A stretch of 64,000 nucleotides of DNA from Kocuria dechangensis (GCF_014636775.1 NZ_BMEQ01000001.1:310001-374000), one strand, 5' to 3'. Shown: positions 54,883-63,156, numbered from the stretch's first letter. Numbers and translations: made by a program. The notes: generated by a model from the sequence alone, not told the origin.

Positions 54883-56216
54883 CCGAGTTCAACCCCGCGG
54901 CCCCGTTCGGTGTCATCTCCGACGATGGGCACGTGTACGACCTCCCCCCGATTGACTCGAGCTTCCCCCGCACGACCCGTGACGCATGGGTAGCCGACAT
55001 GGCAGAGCAATATGGCCCCGAATGGCTCGACCGCTGGGAGAACGCCACCACCGGAAAGGCTCTTCCTAAGGCTCTTCCTAGCCCTGACGTATCACTAGGA
55101 AGTGCGGGAGAGCGGGGAGAGCAGGAAGAGCCCCGGCCTGTCCTCCAGCTCCGCAAGCTCTCCACCATGAAAACCCCTCCGCCAACACGATGGATCGGAA
55201 CCGGGTTCATCCCCCGCGCCGAAATCACTGTGCTCGTGGGTGACGAGGGTATCGGTAAGTCCCTCGCATGGGTTGCGGTCGCCGCAGCAGTCACCACGGG
55301 TACACCGTTCCCACCGTTCAACATCCCCGCACGGGAACCCGCCGACGTGGTGCTCATCATCACCGAGGACGGGCCCGGAGAAGTGAGGGAACGTCTCAAG
55401 GTTGCCGGCGCTGACCTCGACCGGGTGTTCGTGTTCTCCGCTGACGACGACGGCACGGGCTCTCCCGTGTTCGGGCACAGCACCAAGGAAGGCGCGTTCC
55501 AAGCCCTCCGGACCTATCTCGAGGACGAGAGCCTCAACCCTGCGTTGCTGGTGGTGGACGCCTGGCTAGACACCGTTCAAGGCAACCTCAACATCAAAGA
55601 CACGCAGCAGGCGAGGCAGGCCCTTCATCCGTGGAAGGTCACGGCGTCCCGGCACGACCTCTCCGTCATGCTTCTCACACACACGAACCGGATGGACACC
55701 GGGAACACCCGCAACAAGATGGGCGGCACAGCAGCTCTACGGCAGAAGGCCCGCATGGTGCTGTACGCGGCCCGTCCGCCGGCGGTGGAAGGTGACAACG
55801 TTCAGCGACTCATCATCGGCCCGGAGAAGTCCAACGTGACCGGCCTGGCAAACGCCATCGGCTTCGACGTGGACGTCGTGCAGGTACGTGAGAGGACGGA
55901 CGAGGACCCGGGGACCACGGCCCGTATCGCTAACCCCACGGACATGGGTGAACCCGTGCGGGAGCTTGTGGGCAAGTGGCACCAGGAGACCAGAGAGACA
56001 ACCGGAGGCTCCGACCCGGATGAGGTAGCCCGCATGCTGCTCCGCAGCTTCATGCAGGGCAGGGACGCGGTGAACCCCAATGACGTGAAGGCGCATTTGA
56101 GGGAAAACGGTGTCGGGAAAACTCGCCTTGAACGGGTGATGCGCGAACTGGGGCAGTCGAAACAGGTTGGTGCCGCCCATTGGGAATACAGGCTCACGAC
56201 CGACGACCAGCAGTAA
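54876..56216 (+). CDS. RepA-like AAA ATPase (replicative helicase type)
   Basis: 446 residues. Walker A is GDEGIGKS at residues 122-129 and Walker B LLVVDAW near 230; THTNRMDTGNTRNKMGG resembles the RecA-like core of RepA/AAA_25 helicases. A C-terminal winged-helix-like region (DEVARMLLRSFMQGRDAVNP, NGVGKTRLERVMREL) could bind DNA. It should unwind or remodel DNA for replication of the excised element. No primase domain is fused. GTG 54876 lies 7 nt after GGAGG; GTG 54879 is an alternative. Confidence 0.85.
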   Translation: MVTEFNPAAPFGVISDDGHVYDLPPIDSSFPRTTRDAWVADMAEQYGPEWLDRWENATTGKALPKALPSPDVSLGSAGERGEQEEPRPVLQLRKLSTMKTPPPTRWIGTGFIPRAEITVLVGDEGIGKSLAWVAVAAAVTTGTPFPPFNIPAREPADVVLIITEDGPGEVRERLKVAGADLDRVFVFSADDDGTGSPVFGHSTKEGAFQALRTYLEDESLNPALLVVDAWLDTVQGNLNIKDTQQARQALHPWKVTASRHDLSVMLLTHTNRMDTGNTRNKMGGTAALRQKARMVLYAARPPAVEGDNVQRLIIGPEKSNVTGLANAIGFDVDVVQVRERTDEDPGTTARIANPTDMGEPVRELVGKWHQETRETTGGSDPDEVARMLLRSFMQGRDAVNPNDVKAHLRENGVGKTRLERVMRELGQSKQVGAAHWEYRLTTDDQQ

Positions 56217-56314
56217 CCGCTCTTCCTGCTCTCCCTACACTTCCGCTCTCCCTGGTGACAGGTAGTGCCTAGGAAGAGCCCCGGGAAGAGCCCCCTCACA
56301 CCTCAGGAGAATCC

Positions 56315-56476
56315 ATGCCCGACACCATGCCGGACCTCACCAAGCTCTGTAAGACGAAAGCCGATTGGCAGGAAGCAGCCGAACAGCTTCAACGCCGGAA
56401 CCACCGACTCCAGGAGCTCAATCACCAACTAGCCATTCAGCTGGCACAGGCGAAGTTGAACGGGGGCACCCGTTGA
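56315..56476 (+). CDS. Small coiled-coil protein, 53 residues
   Basis: ATG 56315 follows CAGGAGAATCC. The body is a Gln/Leu-rich helix (EAAEQLQRRNHRLQELNHQL) likely to form a coiled coil. The stop overlaps the next start as TTGA. Function unknown. Confidence 0.6.
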   Translation: MPDTMPDLTKLCKTKADWQEAAEQLQRRNHRLQELNHQLAIQLAQAKLNGGTR

Positions 56477-56637
56477 CCATCGCCGCGCTCTATGAAGAGT
56501 TCGCGGCACTTGAAGCCCGGCTCACCGCGATCGAGCGCCACATCGGCGCGATCGCCAAGTCAAACGACCACATCTCAGATCAGCTCGCGCAGCTCTGCTG
56601 GAGCATCGACCGCGGAGCCACCAAGGAGACCCGATGA
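56473..56637 (+). CDS. Small helical protein, 54 residues
   Basis: TTG 56473 overlaps the previous stop. It has heptad-like ALYEEFAALEARLTAIERHI and AKSNDHISDQLAQLC. Probably coexpressed with the preceding coiled-coil protein. Its stop overlaps the next ATG (ATGA). Confidence 0.55.
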   Translation: MTIAALYEEFAALEARLTAIERHIGAIAKSNDHISDQLAQLCWSIDRGATKETR

Positions 56638-56849
56638 CGTACTCATACCGCGGTCATAACCGCGACCGCTTCAACTTCAAGCCCACGAACGCCGGCAGCA
56701 AGAACCCTGCTGTCCTGGTGGAGCACCCCGGTGGTGCGTTTGTCGTGCCCTTGGACGCGCTCGAGACGTTCGTGGACGACCTCCGCCAGTGCGGTGCGGG
56801 TGCCCGGCGGAACTGGGCCATGCGGAACGCACCGAGCATCCTGCCCTGA
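56634..56849 (+). CDS. Small basic protein, 71 residues
   Basis: ATG 56634 overlaps the previous stop. MTYSYRGHNRDRFNFKPTNA precedes VLVEHPGGAFVVPLDALE. No family recognised. Last gene before the early-operon terminator. Confidence 0.6.
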   Translation: MTYSYRGHNRDRFNFKPTNAGSKNPAVLVEHPGGAFVVPLDALETFVDDLRQCGAGARRNWAMRNAPSILP

Positions 56850-56879
56850 CCCGCAGCACCACACAGACACTCACGGAAG

Positions 56880-56908
56880 CCCCACCGAGCAGCACAGGTG
56901 GGGTTTTT
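56880..56908 (+). terminator. Rho-independent terminator of the early operon
   Basis: CCCCACC and GGTGGGG form a 7-bp stem followed by TTTTT. It separates the replication genes from the tail-protein gene. Confidence 0.85.
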
Positions 56909-56940
56909 CCATGCCAAGCAACAGACAGGAATGAAAGACT

Positions 56941-59049
56941 ATGGCGCTTCACGCCAAGACCAACGCCGACGGAATCGGCTACATCGGCTCTGAGTCCACT
57001 TTCGAGGCTGGCGTTTCCAGCGTGTTCGAGACCGGCACGAAGTTCATGGCCGACACCGTCGGAATCCTCATGCGGAACTCCAAGTGGCTTCGCCCCGCGC
57101 TCAGCTCCAGTGACACGCTGGACACCCCCGTTTTCTCCGGTGTCTACCCGATCAACTCGTCCTCCACGGCCACCGCGCTGGGGATGCCCACCCCCTCATT
57201 CGGGGTTGTGGAAATCATCATCCACAACGACACCCACAAGCGCGCCACCTGGATGCCCGCTGACGGGGCCGGCAGCTGGGTCCGGCACAAGACCAACGGG
57301 ACCTGGGGTGCGTGGAAGCAGTCTGCGGAACTGTGGAACCGCCGCGTGCTGTCCTCGGCCGACAACCTCGACACCCTCACCGATCAGGGCGTGTTCTACG
57401 TCTACTCTGGCACGGTCTCCACCGCCCTGGGGCTCCCCTTCAACGGTGTCGGCATCGTGGAGAACCTCATCGTGGGCAACACCACCAAGCAGACGACCCG
57501 GCCCGTCATCGGCACCCAGGAATGGACCCGCCACAAGACCGGCGGCGTCTGGTATCCGTGGGCCGAGATCGCCCCCGCCGTGGCGTCCCCGAAGCAGACC
57601 ACCCCCGGCTCCGGCGTGAAGACCGTACCCCTGGCGCTGACTGCTGGCACGACCGAGACGAACACCGACATCGTCGGCCGCTCCGTGCGGGTCCCTGTCC
57701 AGTACGGGGCCACGATCCCGAGGTGGCGGGTGCACGTGCGGAACTGGCACACCCGCACTGGCGGGACGGTCAACACCTCCCACGCCCTCACCGGGGTGTG
57801 GATCGGCAAGGGCTCCACCACCACCGGGGCCTACACCGCGACCCCGACGCAGGTCGCTGGGGCAGCAACGATCCCCGCAGGAACCACCGAGTGGGTCTCG
57901 TCGTGGATCAACCACGAGCTGCCCGCCGACGTGGAGCACCTGCTGAGCTTCGGCATCAACAACGCCACCGCCACCACCGCCGCCTACCCCTTGGGCCACG
58001 CCTGGATCACCTACGCAGCCGCGGACACCACAGCTCTCGAGGCGGGGTCCGTGGTCAACCGGGTGCCGTTCGACTGGTGGATCGAAGCCGAAGTGCCCGT
58101 GCACGTCCCGGCAGTGGCAGCCTACGGCGATTCCATCACCGCCGGCACTGGTGCGACCCGCCCGGTGTTCGACTCCTGGCCCTCCCAGCACGGGCGCCTC
58201 AACGGGTTCCTGCCCGTCCACTACGCCTGGCCCGGGACAGGGATGACCGAGCACCTCACCCCAGGTGACCACATCTGGGGTATCTACGGGGCCACGGACA
58301 AGCCCGACGCGGTGATCCACTTCATGGGCCAGAACGACGTCGGCAACGGGGTGGCGCTGGCCACGGTGCAGGAGAGGTTCAACACCACGGTGGACCTGCT
58401 CCGCGACAAGGTTGCCCCGGTCGTGCACGCAGCCACCATCACCCCGGCATCCACCAAGACCACCGAGGTCATGGACGTCCAGCGGGCCTACAACGACTGG
58501 CTGCGCACCATGCCCAAGGGCGTGCGATCGATCATCGACTTCGCGGCCCTGGTGGGCAACCCCGAGCAGACCGGCCTCCAGGCGCAGTACGACTCCGGGG
58601 ACGGACTGCACCCCAACACCGCCGCCTACACGGCCATGGGCAACGCAACCCCGAAGAGTGTCACCTCGAAGCCGCTGGAACCAAGGATCAAGGACACCGG
58701 AACCCGAGACATCACCACCACCAAAACGGCGTCAGTGAATGGCGGGTCGGTGTTCATCCGCCGCCGCGACGACCTCGTCATGGTGATGTTCAACGGGGTG
58801 AGCGTGAACACCGCCGGCCACATCAATATCGTCCCGCTCCCGGTGGGGCTGCGCCCCAAGAGCATTACCGGGGCGAACTGGCGTAACGGGCTCGTCGTTG
58901 ACGACGCCGGCACCAGCGTACGGAACACCAGCTACTTCAACGGGTTCCTGCGAATCCTCGGGGCCGAGACCGGAAAGGTCTACCAGGGCACCGTGTGGTT
59001 CTACGCAGACGGGGATCTTCCCACCCCGTACCCCGGCACCGCCGCATAA
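56941..59049 (+). CDS. Tail-spike/fibre-like protein with two pyocin-knob-like repeats and an SGNH hydrolase
   Basis: 702 residues. Residues about 55-125 and 138-202 are two copies of a knob-like module (LSSSDTLDTPVFSGVYPINS and LSSADNLDTLTDQGVFYVYS, each ending WxxGAW/WYPWAE). Residues about 390-570 form an SGNH/GDSL hydrolase: Ser398 in YGDSITAG, Asn465 in MGQND, and Asp554 with His557 in DGLHPN. The C-terminus is a beta-rich, trimer-tip-like domain. It should bind or deacetylate a cell-surface polysaccharide. Such proteins belong to phage tails or baseplates, but no other tail gene is nearby. ATG 56941 has AGGA 9 nt upstream. Confidence 0.85.
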   Translation: MALHAKTNADGIGYIGSESTFEAGVSSVFETGTKFMADTVGILMRNSKWLRPALSSSDTLDTPVFSGVYPINSSSTATALGMPTPSFGVVEIIIHNDTHKRATWMPADGAGSWVRHKTNGTWGAWKQSAELWNRRVLSSADNLDTLTDQGVFYVYSGTVSTALGLPFNGVGIVENLIVGNTTKQTTRPVIGTQEWTRHKTGGVWYPWAEIAPAVASPKQTTPGSGVKTVPLALTAGTTETNTDIVGRSVRVPVQYGATIPRWRVHVRNWHTRTGGTVNTSHALTGVWIGKGSTTTGAYTATPTQVAGAATIPAGTTEWVSSWINHELPADVEHLLSFGINNATATTAAYPLGHAWITYAAADTTALEAGSVVNRVPFDWWIEAEVPVHVPAVAAYGDSITAGTGATRPVFDSWPSQHGRLNGFLPVHYAWPGTGMTEHLTPGDHIWGIYGATDKPDAVIHFMGQNDVGNGVALATVQERFNTTVDLLRDKVAPVVHAATITPASTKTTEVMDVQRAYNDWLRTMPKGVRSIIDFAALVGNPEQTGLQAQYDSGDGLHPNTAAYTAMGNATPKSVTSKPLEPRIKDTGTRDITTTKTASVNGGSVFIRRRDDLVMVMFNGVSVNTAGHINIVPLPVGLRPKSITGANWRNGLVVDDAGTSVRNTSYFNGFLRILGAETGKVYQGTVWFYADGDLPTPYPGTAA

Positions 59050-59057
59050 GGAGAGAC

Positions 59058-59183
59058 ATGGAAAACCAGGAAGTCACACTCGACGATTTCTTCGCCCACT
59101 ACGCGGGACTAACATTCGAGGAATTCGAAAAACGCCTCGGAGGGCTCACGCTCGAGGAAATCGACGCCAACCCCCTCCGCTAA
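59058..59183 (+). CDS. Small acidic protein, 41 residues
   Basis: ATG 59058 follows AAGGAGAGAC. The acidic sequence DDFFAHYAGLTFEEFEKRL repeats the motif LTxEExxxxL twice. Function unknown; possibly a chaperone or accessory of the tail protein gene directly upstream. Confidence 0.6.
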   Translation: MENQEVTLDDFFAHYAGLTFEEFEKRLGGLTLEEIDANPLR

Positions 59184-59200
59184 CACCGCAGCACCACCAC

Positions 59201-59232
59201 GGCCCGTCCCTGGGCATCACCAGGGACGGGCC
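59201..59232 (+). terminator. Terminator hairpin after the tail-protein genes
   Basis: A perfect 13-bp stem GGCCCGTCCCTGG with CCAGGGACGGGCC around a 6-nt loop, followed by ACCCATTT. Confidence 0.8.
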
Positions 59233-59252
59233 ACCCATTTAAGGAGCCCCCC

Positions 59253-59324
59253 TTGATCGTCATCGTCCCCGTCTGGGAAATCGCCGTCACCATCGCCCGC
59301 GTAACCCTCGCCCTCCTCGGATAA
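59253..59324 (+). CDS. Possible 23-residue hydrophobic peptide
   Basis: TTG 59253 lies 6 nt after AAGGAG and encodes MIVIVPVWEIAVTIARVTLA plus three residues, an uninterrupted membrane helix. The next gene starts 8 nt after its stop. The good ribosome-binding site and tight packing argue that it is real despite its size. Confidence 0.45.
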   Translation: MIVIVPVWEIAVTIARVTLALLG

Positions 59325-59332
59325 GGAAAGAA

Positions 59333-59515
59333 ATGCCCCGCGCACGAGTACGCCCCTGGTCCTGGCACGACGACAACAGCGCCACACCCGGGGCAATGAT
59401 CATGACCGAAGACGGCAAAGAAAGCCGCCAAGTATTCATCCCGATCCACAAGATCACCGCTATCAGCGATCAGCTCATCGACATCCTCGAGCAGTACGAA
59501 GCCAAGGAGCAGTAA
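59333..59515 (+). CDS. Small protein, 60 residues
   Basis: ATG 59333 follows AAGGAAAGA. RVRPWSWHDDNSATPGAMIM precedes a helical end (HKITAISDQLIDILEQYEAK). No family recognised. Confidence 0.6.
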   Translation: MPRARVRPWSWHDDNSATPGAMIMTEDGKESRQVFIPIHKITAISDQLIDILEQYEAKEQ

Positions 59516-59520
59516 TCCCC

Positions 59521-59793
59521 ATGTTCACCACTCGCCCCGAAAACGCGGCAACTAACCTCAAGGTCTCGGAAACGATCGAAGCAGCACCCGCCCGCATGCG
59601 AACCCCCGAAGGCGATGTGCTCGAGGCCGTGGCGATCTTCACCGGACGCAGAGTTACAGTCGTGCTCACCACCGAAGCCGCCCGCCGGCTCGCATTCGAG
59701 ATCGCTGATGCCCTCGAGGTCCACACCCGGGAAAAGCCCGTAAAGCGCGACACCGCCACCAACGACCACTTCGCCGGCCTGGCCGACCGATGA
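59521..59793 (+). CDS. Small alpha/beta protein, 90 residues
   Basis: ATG 59521 follows AAGGAG in the end of the upstream gene. A strand-rich middle (EAVAIFTGRRVTVVLTTEAA) precedes RRLAFEIADALEVH. No family recognised. Overlaps the next gene by ATGA. Confidence 0.6.
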   Translation: MFTTRPENAATNLKVSETIEAAPARMRTPEGDVLEAVAIFTGRRVTVVLTTEAARRLAFEIADALEVHTREKPVKRDTATNDHFAGLADR

Positions 59794-59954
59794 TCCCGAA
59801 CTACCAACCATTAGTCGCGGTATTCACAGACGGGACGCAAACACCGGTAGCGGCATTCAACGCCAAAGGCCGGGCGCTCATCGCATCAAGTAACGGCGAC
59901 CTCGTCATCGCAGCACAGCAACCCCGATTTCACCGAATCACCACGAAGGAGTAA
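59790..59954 (+). CDS. Small beta-rich protein, 54 residues
   Basis: ATG 59790 overlaps the previous stop. Sequence VAVFTDGTQTPVAAFNAKGR and ALIASSNGDLVIAA suggests a beta sheet. Function unknown. Confidence 0.55.
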   Translation: MIPNYQPLVAVFTDGTQTPVAAFNAKGRALIASSNGDLVIAAQQPRFHRITTKE

Positions 59955-59959
59955 CACCA

Positions 59960-60184
59960 ATGGAAATCAGCACCAGCAGCACCGCAGACCTTAAGCAGCA
60001 CCTCACCGAAATCGCCGCAGAACAGGAACACCGCCGCAACACCGGAGAACGCGGAGCCCCAGGCGGAAACGGCTACATCAAGGCCATGTCCGACGAATCA
60101 CTACGGGATCACCAGCTGTACATCCTGCGGGAAACCACCCGCCGCGAATCCAGCGCCCGCCACCACGCCTACTTCACCAAGTAA
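59960..60184 (+). CDS. Small helical protein, 74 residues
   Basis: ATG 59960 follows AAGGAGTAACACC. Charged helices: TADLKQHLTEIAAEQEHRRN and SDESLRDHQLYILRETTRRE. No family recognised. Confidence 0.6.
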   Translation: MEISTSSTADLKQHLTEIAAEQEHRRNTGERGAPGGNGYIKAMSDESLRDHQLYILRETTRRESSARHHAYFTK

Positions 60185-60208
60185 CCCTTAGACCTAGGAG
60201 AAACAACC

Positions 60209-61207
60209 ATGAGCATTAACCGCACCGTGAAGACCGGCATCACCTCCGACATCCTCGAGACCGCCGTCCCCGAATGGGCCACGCTCCGCGACACCGCCAC
60301 CCGGCTCCGCGCCGAGGTCAAGCGCCGACAGGCCGACCGCCCCACCACCCTCCAGGCGAACAGCGCCGTGTCTGACGCTCTCCTCACCGCTGACGGCCCC
60401 GCCGCCATGCAGAGCGTGTTGGACCAGGCACGCGCCGAGCAGTACCGCCGGGAGGCCGAGACGCACGACCTCGCAGCCCTCGCCGCCGCCATGGACCGGG
60501 CAGAGCACCAGCTCACCGCACTCGAGCAGGACTCGACCGAAGCCGTCTGCGAGGAAATCCGGGGACGTGTCGCCACCATCGCATCGAAGGTCTACGGGCT
60601 CCGCCACCGCCCCCTGTCCGCACAGGAAGCGATCGACAAGGACGCCGCGAACGAATGGAAGGTGCTCCAGCAGCTCGCCGCCGAGTGGCAGCAGCTCGTC
60701 AACGCGTACACGGCACTTACCCGGCACACCGTGAGCGGACCCGAGGTCACGATCCTCGCCGCCGCCGCGTTCACCGGCGACCCGCTGAACGTGCACCCCT
60801 ACATGATCGGACGACGACAGGCGGCAGCTAAGCCCAATGCCGTCCCGCAGCCGGGCTCCTTCCACGAGGCCATGCTCCGATGGGCGGCAGCAGCGCCGGC
60901 AACCCGCTTCGACACCGAAGAGCCCAGGGGCGGACGCATCCCCAAGGACACCGACCCGATCACCTGGCTCGTGTACCTCGCAGACCAGGGCGCACTGGTG
61001 GTCAACGACCCCTCCGAGGCCATCGCGCTGTGGAGCGCAGCCGAGGCAGCCACCGACGACCTGAGCCCCCACTCGGCAGAGTCCCGGGCCATGGCCCGCG
61101 CCCAGTACGCCGCACTCATCGGAGACGACCAGCTCGAGACCGTCGCGGACCTTGAGCCGATCCTCACCGCCTCGAAGAAGCGGCGTCGCGGTTCTATCTT
61201 CGCCTAA
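60209..61207 (+). CDS. Element protein of unknown function, 332 residues
   Basis: ATG 60209 follows CTAGGAGAAA. The first 150 residues are strongly helical and coiled-coil-like (ATRLRAEVKRRQADRP, AALAAAMDRAEHQLTALEQD). The second half is mixed and ends SKKRRRGSIFA. It could be a structural, scaffold or DNA-associated protein, but I recognise no family. It is the largest gene between the tail protein and the HNH gene. Confidence 0.65.
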   Translation: MSINRTVKTGITSDILETAVPEWATLRDTATRLRAEVKRRQADRPTTLQANSAVSDALLTADGPAAMQSVLDQARAEQYRREAETHDLAALAAAMDRAEHQLTALEQDSTEAVCEEIRGRVATIASKVYGLRHRPLSAQEAIDKDAANEWKVLQQLAAEWQQLVNAYTALTRHTVSGPEVTILAAAAFTGDPLNVHPYMIGRRQAAAKPNAVPQPGSFHEAMLRWAAAAPATRFDTEEPRGGRIPKDTDPITWLVYLADQGALVVNDPSEAIALWSAAEAATDDLSPHSAESRAMARAQYAALIGDDQLETVADLEPILTASKKRRRGSIFA

Positions 61208-61233
61208 CCAACAGCACCACACAGCACGACCAC

Positions 61234-61264
61234 GCGGCCCCGTACTCACACAGTGCGGGGCCGC
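61234..61264 (+). terminator. Hairpin between the 332-residue gene and HNH gene
   Basis: GCGGCCCCG pairs with CGGGGCCGC, 9 bp, with a 13-nt loop. No T-run follows. Confidence 0.6.
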
Positions 61265-61285
61265 ACCCGTGCACGAGGAGACCAC

Positions 61286-61672
61286 ATGCCAGTCAACAGA
61301 CAACACCGTACATACCGGGAACGGCGCAACGTCGCAAAGAATATGTTCGCCCGACAGAACGCGCCGTGTCATATCTGCGACGGGAAGCTAGGACCAATCG
61401 ACTACGAAGGCGAAGCGGGAATGCCATTGTCTTTCGATTTGGATCATAAGATACCTGTTAGCCAAGGCGGATCAATGCTTGACCTCAATAACTTTGCTGC
61501 CTCGCATGCTCGTTGTAATAGGTCAAAGGGCGACGGCACCAGACGACGACGCGCAGACGTCGATATCGACATGGATACGCCGCCACCGTCACCCATCAGG
61601 CGCACAACCTATTGGGGAAATATGAAACCGCCGTCGGAAGACAACGGCATCCCGCCGTTCAAGTGGTATTGA
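61286..61672 (+). CDS. HNH endonuclease
   Basis: 128 residues. Zinc ligands Cys28 and Cys31 (CHIC) pair with His74xxCys77 (HARCN); Asp53-His54 (DLDHKIPVSQGG) and Asn69 complete the HNH site. Phages commonly carry such a protein beside the terminase, where it helps cut DNA at packaging. ATG 61286 follows CACGAGGAGACC. Its GC content is lower than most of the element. Confidence 0.9.
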   Translation: MPVNRQHRTYRERRNVAKNMFARQNAPCHICDGKLGPIDYEGEAGMPLSFDLDHKIPVSQGGSMLDLNNFAASHARCNRSKGDGTRRRRADVDIDMDTPPPSPIRRTTYWGNMKPPSEDNGIPPFKWY

Positions 61673-61686
61673 AATCAAAAGAGACC

Positions 61687-61893
61687 ATGACCCGGTTACC
61701 CCTACCCTCCGGGTATTGGATACCCCTGGTCCGGCATTGGCCACATTCTTGTAGGTCGTGTGAGTATGACGGACCTATTTTCATGCCCGGGGGAGGCTCT
61801 GTGTGGCGTTCTCCCGGCTTTATGGGGTTCTGGTGTCCCTGTGGAGGGGTGTGGTGTTTGGGGCGCTTAGATCGCCGTTTGTGCGTTGTTTGA
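61687..61893 (+). CDS. Possible zinc-ribbon protein, 68 residues
   Basis: ATG 61687 opens a frame with CRSCEYDGPIF and, further on, FWCPCGGVWCLGR, a CxxC plus CxC arrangement that could hold a zinc ion. The start region is only weakly matched by a ribosome-binding site. It lies between the HNH and small terminase genes. Confidence 0.45.
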   Translation: MTRLPLPSGYWIPLVRHWPHSCRSCEYDGPIFMPGGGSVWRSPGFMGFWCPCGGVWCLGRLDRRLCVV

Positions 61894-61921
61894 TTGTGTA
61901 AGTGTTTGGAAGGTGGTTGTT

Positions 61922-62308
61922 TTGGAACAGTATTTGCGCCCTGTGGAGGGCGCTAAGGAAGAGGTGCGGCGGGCTCCGCGGGTTCCTCATGGGCTCGGCA
62001 AGGACGGAAAAGAGCTGTGGCGTTCCGTGGTGAAGGATTTTGACCTCACGGAATCGGAGCTGAACATTCTGGCGGAGTGCGCCCGGTTGAAGGATGACCT
62101 CAAGAAGTTGCGGGAGATTGTGGAGCGCGACGGGATCATGCAGGACTCTCCGCAGGGCCGGCGAGTTCATCCTGCGCAGGTGGAGATCCGCAACAGCTCG
62201 AAGCTCCTGGGGCAGCACCTCGCATCTTTGCGTCTTCCGTTCGCGGATGATGAGGGCGGCTCCGCTGGTAAGCCACGGGGTTTCTTGGCGGCGCGTCAGC
62301 ATGGCTAG
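61922..62308 (+). CDS. Terminase small subunit, P27 type
   Basis: 128 residues from TTG 61922 (GGAAGG 8 nt upstream; an in-frame GTG 61913 overlaps that site). The pattern VPHGLGKDGKELWRSVVKDF, then ILAECARLKDDLKKL and SKLLGQHLASLRLPF is that of phage P27-family small terminase subunits. It recognises phage DNA and recruits the large subunit. No large subunit follows in the next 1.7 kb, unlike ordinary phages. Confidence 0.85.
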   Translation: MEQYLRPVEGAKEEVRRAPRVPHGLGKDGKELWRSVVKDFDLTESELNILAECARLKDDLKKLREIVERDGIMQDSPQGRRVHPAQVEIRNSSKLLGQHLASLRLPFADDEGGSAGKPRGFLAARQHG

Positions 62309-62645
62309 GCGGCACCGAGCGCAGGTCCCTGCTGGTGCCCTGACGTTCGTGGATTTCTGCCCGGAGGACAACGGGGTTCCGGTGGTGGAGCAGCACGAGG
62401 CGTATCACCGGGCGTTGCTGGAGTTCAAACGTTCGGGGCGGGGCGGGCACATCGACTTGGACGAGTTCATGCGCCTGTGTCGGACGGCGCGTGACGTCGG
62501 GGCGGCGGCGGCAGTAGCTCGGGGGGAGTTCTGGACGACGAGTTCTGTGGAGTGGGCGCGGCACTTGTTGGGGCCGGATGCGGATAGCGGGGCGGTTAGT
62601 GACCTGGCGTTCAGGTTCCATGAGGAGTGGAAGCCGCGTGCGTGA
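62301..62645 (+). CDS. Protein of unknown function, 114 residues, overlapping the terminase gene
   Basis: ATG 62301 overlaps the small-terminase stop by 8 nt, so the two are translated together. It contains TFVDFCPEDNGVPVVEQHEA, HIDLDEFMRLCRTARDVG and WARHLLGPD. I recognise no family and it is not a truncated large terminase. Position suggests a packaging or helper-interference role, which is inference. Confidence 0.65.
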   Translation: MARRHRAQVPAGALTFVDFCPEDNGVPVVEQHEAYHRALLEFKRSGRGGHIDLDEFMRLCRTARDVGAAAAVARGEFWTTSSVEWARHLLGPDADSGAVSDLAFRFHEEWKPRA

Positions 62646-62793
62646 GGTGGTGACGGCGTGCGGGGTGGTGGTCGTGTCCCTGGTGGTGCTCACTGTGGTC
62701 TACGAAGCCGGCGGACCGTATCGGGTGGGTGCGGATCTGGGGCACGCATATCGGGCCGCGGTCGTTGCCATGATGATTTCCGGTCACCCGTAA
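62620..62793 (+). CDS. Small membrane protein
   Basis: ATG 62620, or GTG 62638, overlapping the end of the 114-residue gene. One long helix (VVTACGVVVVSLVVLTVVYE) and a shorter hydrophobic stretch near the end. It resembles small phage membrane proteins; a holin role is possible but unproven. Confidence 0.5.
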   Translation: MRSGSRVREVVTACGVVVVSLVVLTVVYEAGGPYRVGADLGHAYRAAVVAMMISGHP

Positions 62794-62883
62794 GCCCGGT
62801 CCGCCGCCAACAGTTCGGTTCCGGTGATGGTTGTAGCAGCGCGTTTGGAGCCAGTCCGACGCCCTACAGAAAGGACCCCCGGC

Positions 62884-63105
62884 ATGCACGGGAAGATCAC
62901 CATCGATGCGAACTTGAAATGGGCGCGTTGGGTCGGCCCCGGCGTCAATTTGCTCACGACCCATCAGCTCGTCGACGACATCTACGAGATGTTGAGTGAG
63001 GACTACCCCCAGCGGTGTGGAGGCAACGCTCGGTCGCGGTGGATTGTGTCCTGCACTGCGCGCCACAACATGTACGCCGCCTTCGAGATATCTCCCGTCC
63101 GCTGA
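62884..63105 (+). CDS. Small protein, 73 residues
   Basis: ATG 62884 follows AGAAAGGACC. It contains WARWVGPGVNLLTTHQLVDD and two Cys. No family recognised. It is the last plus-strand gene before a strong terminator. Confidence 0.55.
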   Translation: MHGKITIDANLKWARWVGPGVNLLTTHQLVDDIYEMLSEDYPQRCGGNARSRWIVSCTARHNMYAAFEISPVR

Positions 63106-63110
63106 AAACG

Positions 63111-63142
63111 AAAAGCCCCCGGCAACCAGGCCGGGGGCTTTT
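63111..63142. terminator. Bidirectional terminator
   Basis: GCCCCCGGC and GCCGGGGGC form a perfect stem flanked by AAAA on the left and TTTT on the right, so it works on both strands. It separates the plus-strand packaging genes from the minus-strand genes. Confidence 0.9.
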
Positions 63143-63156
63143 CCGCATTTAAGAGG

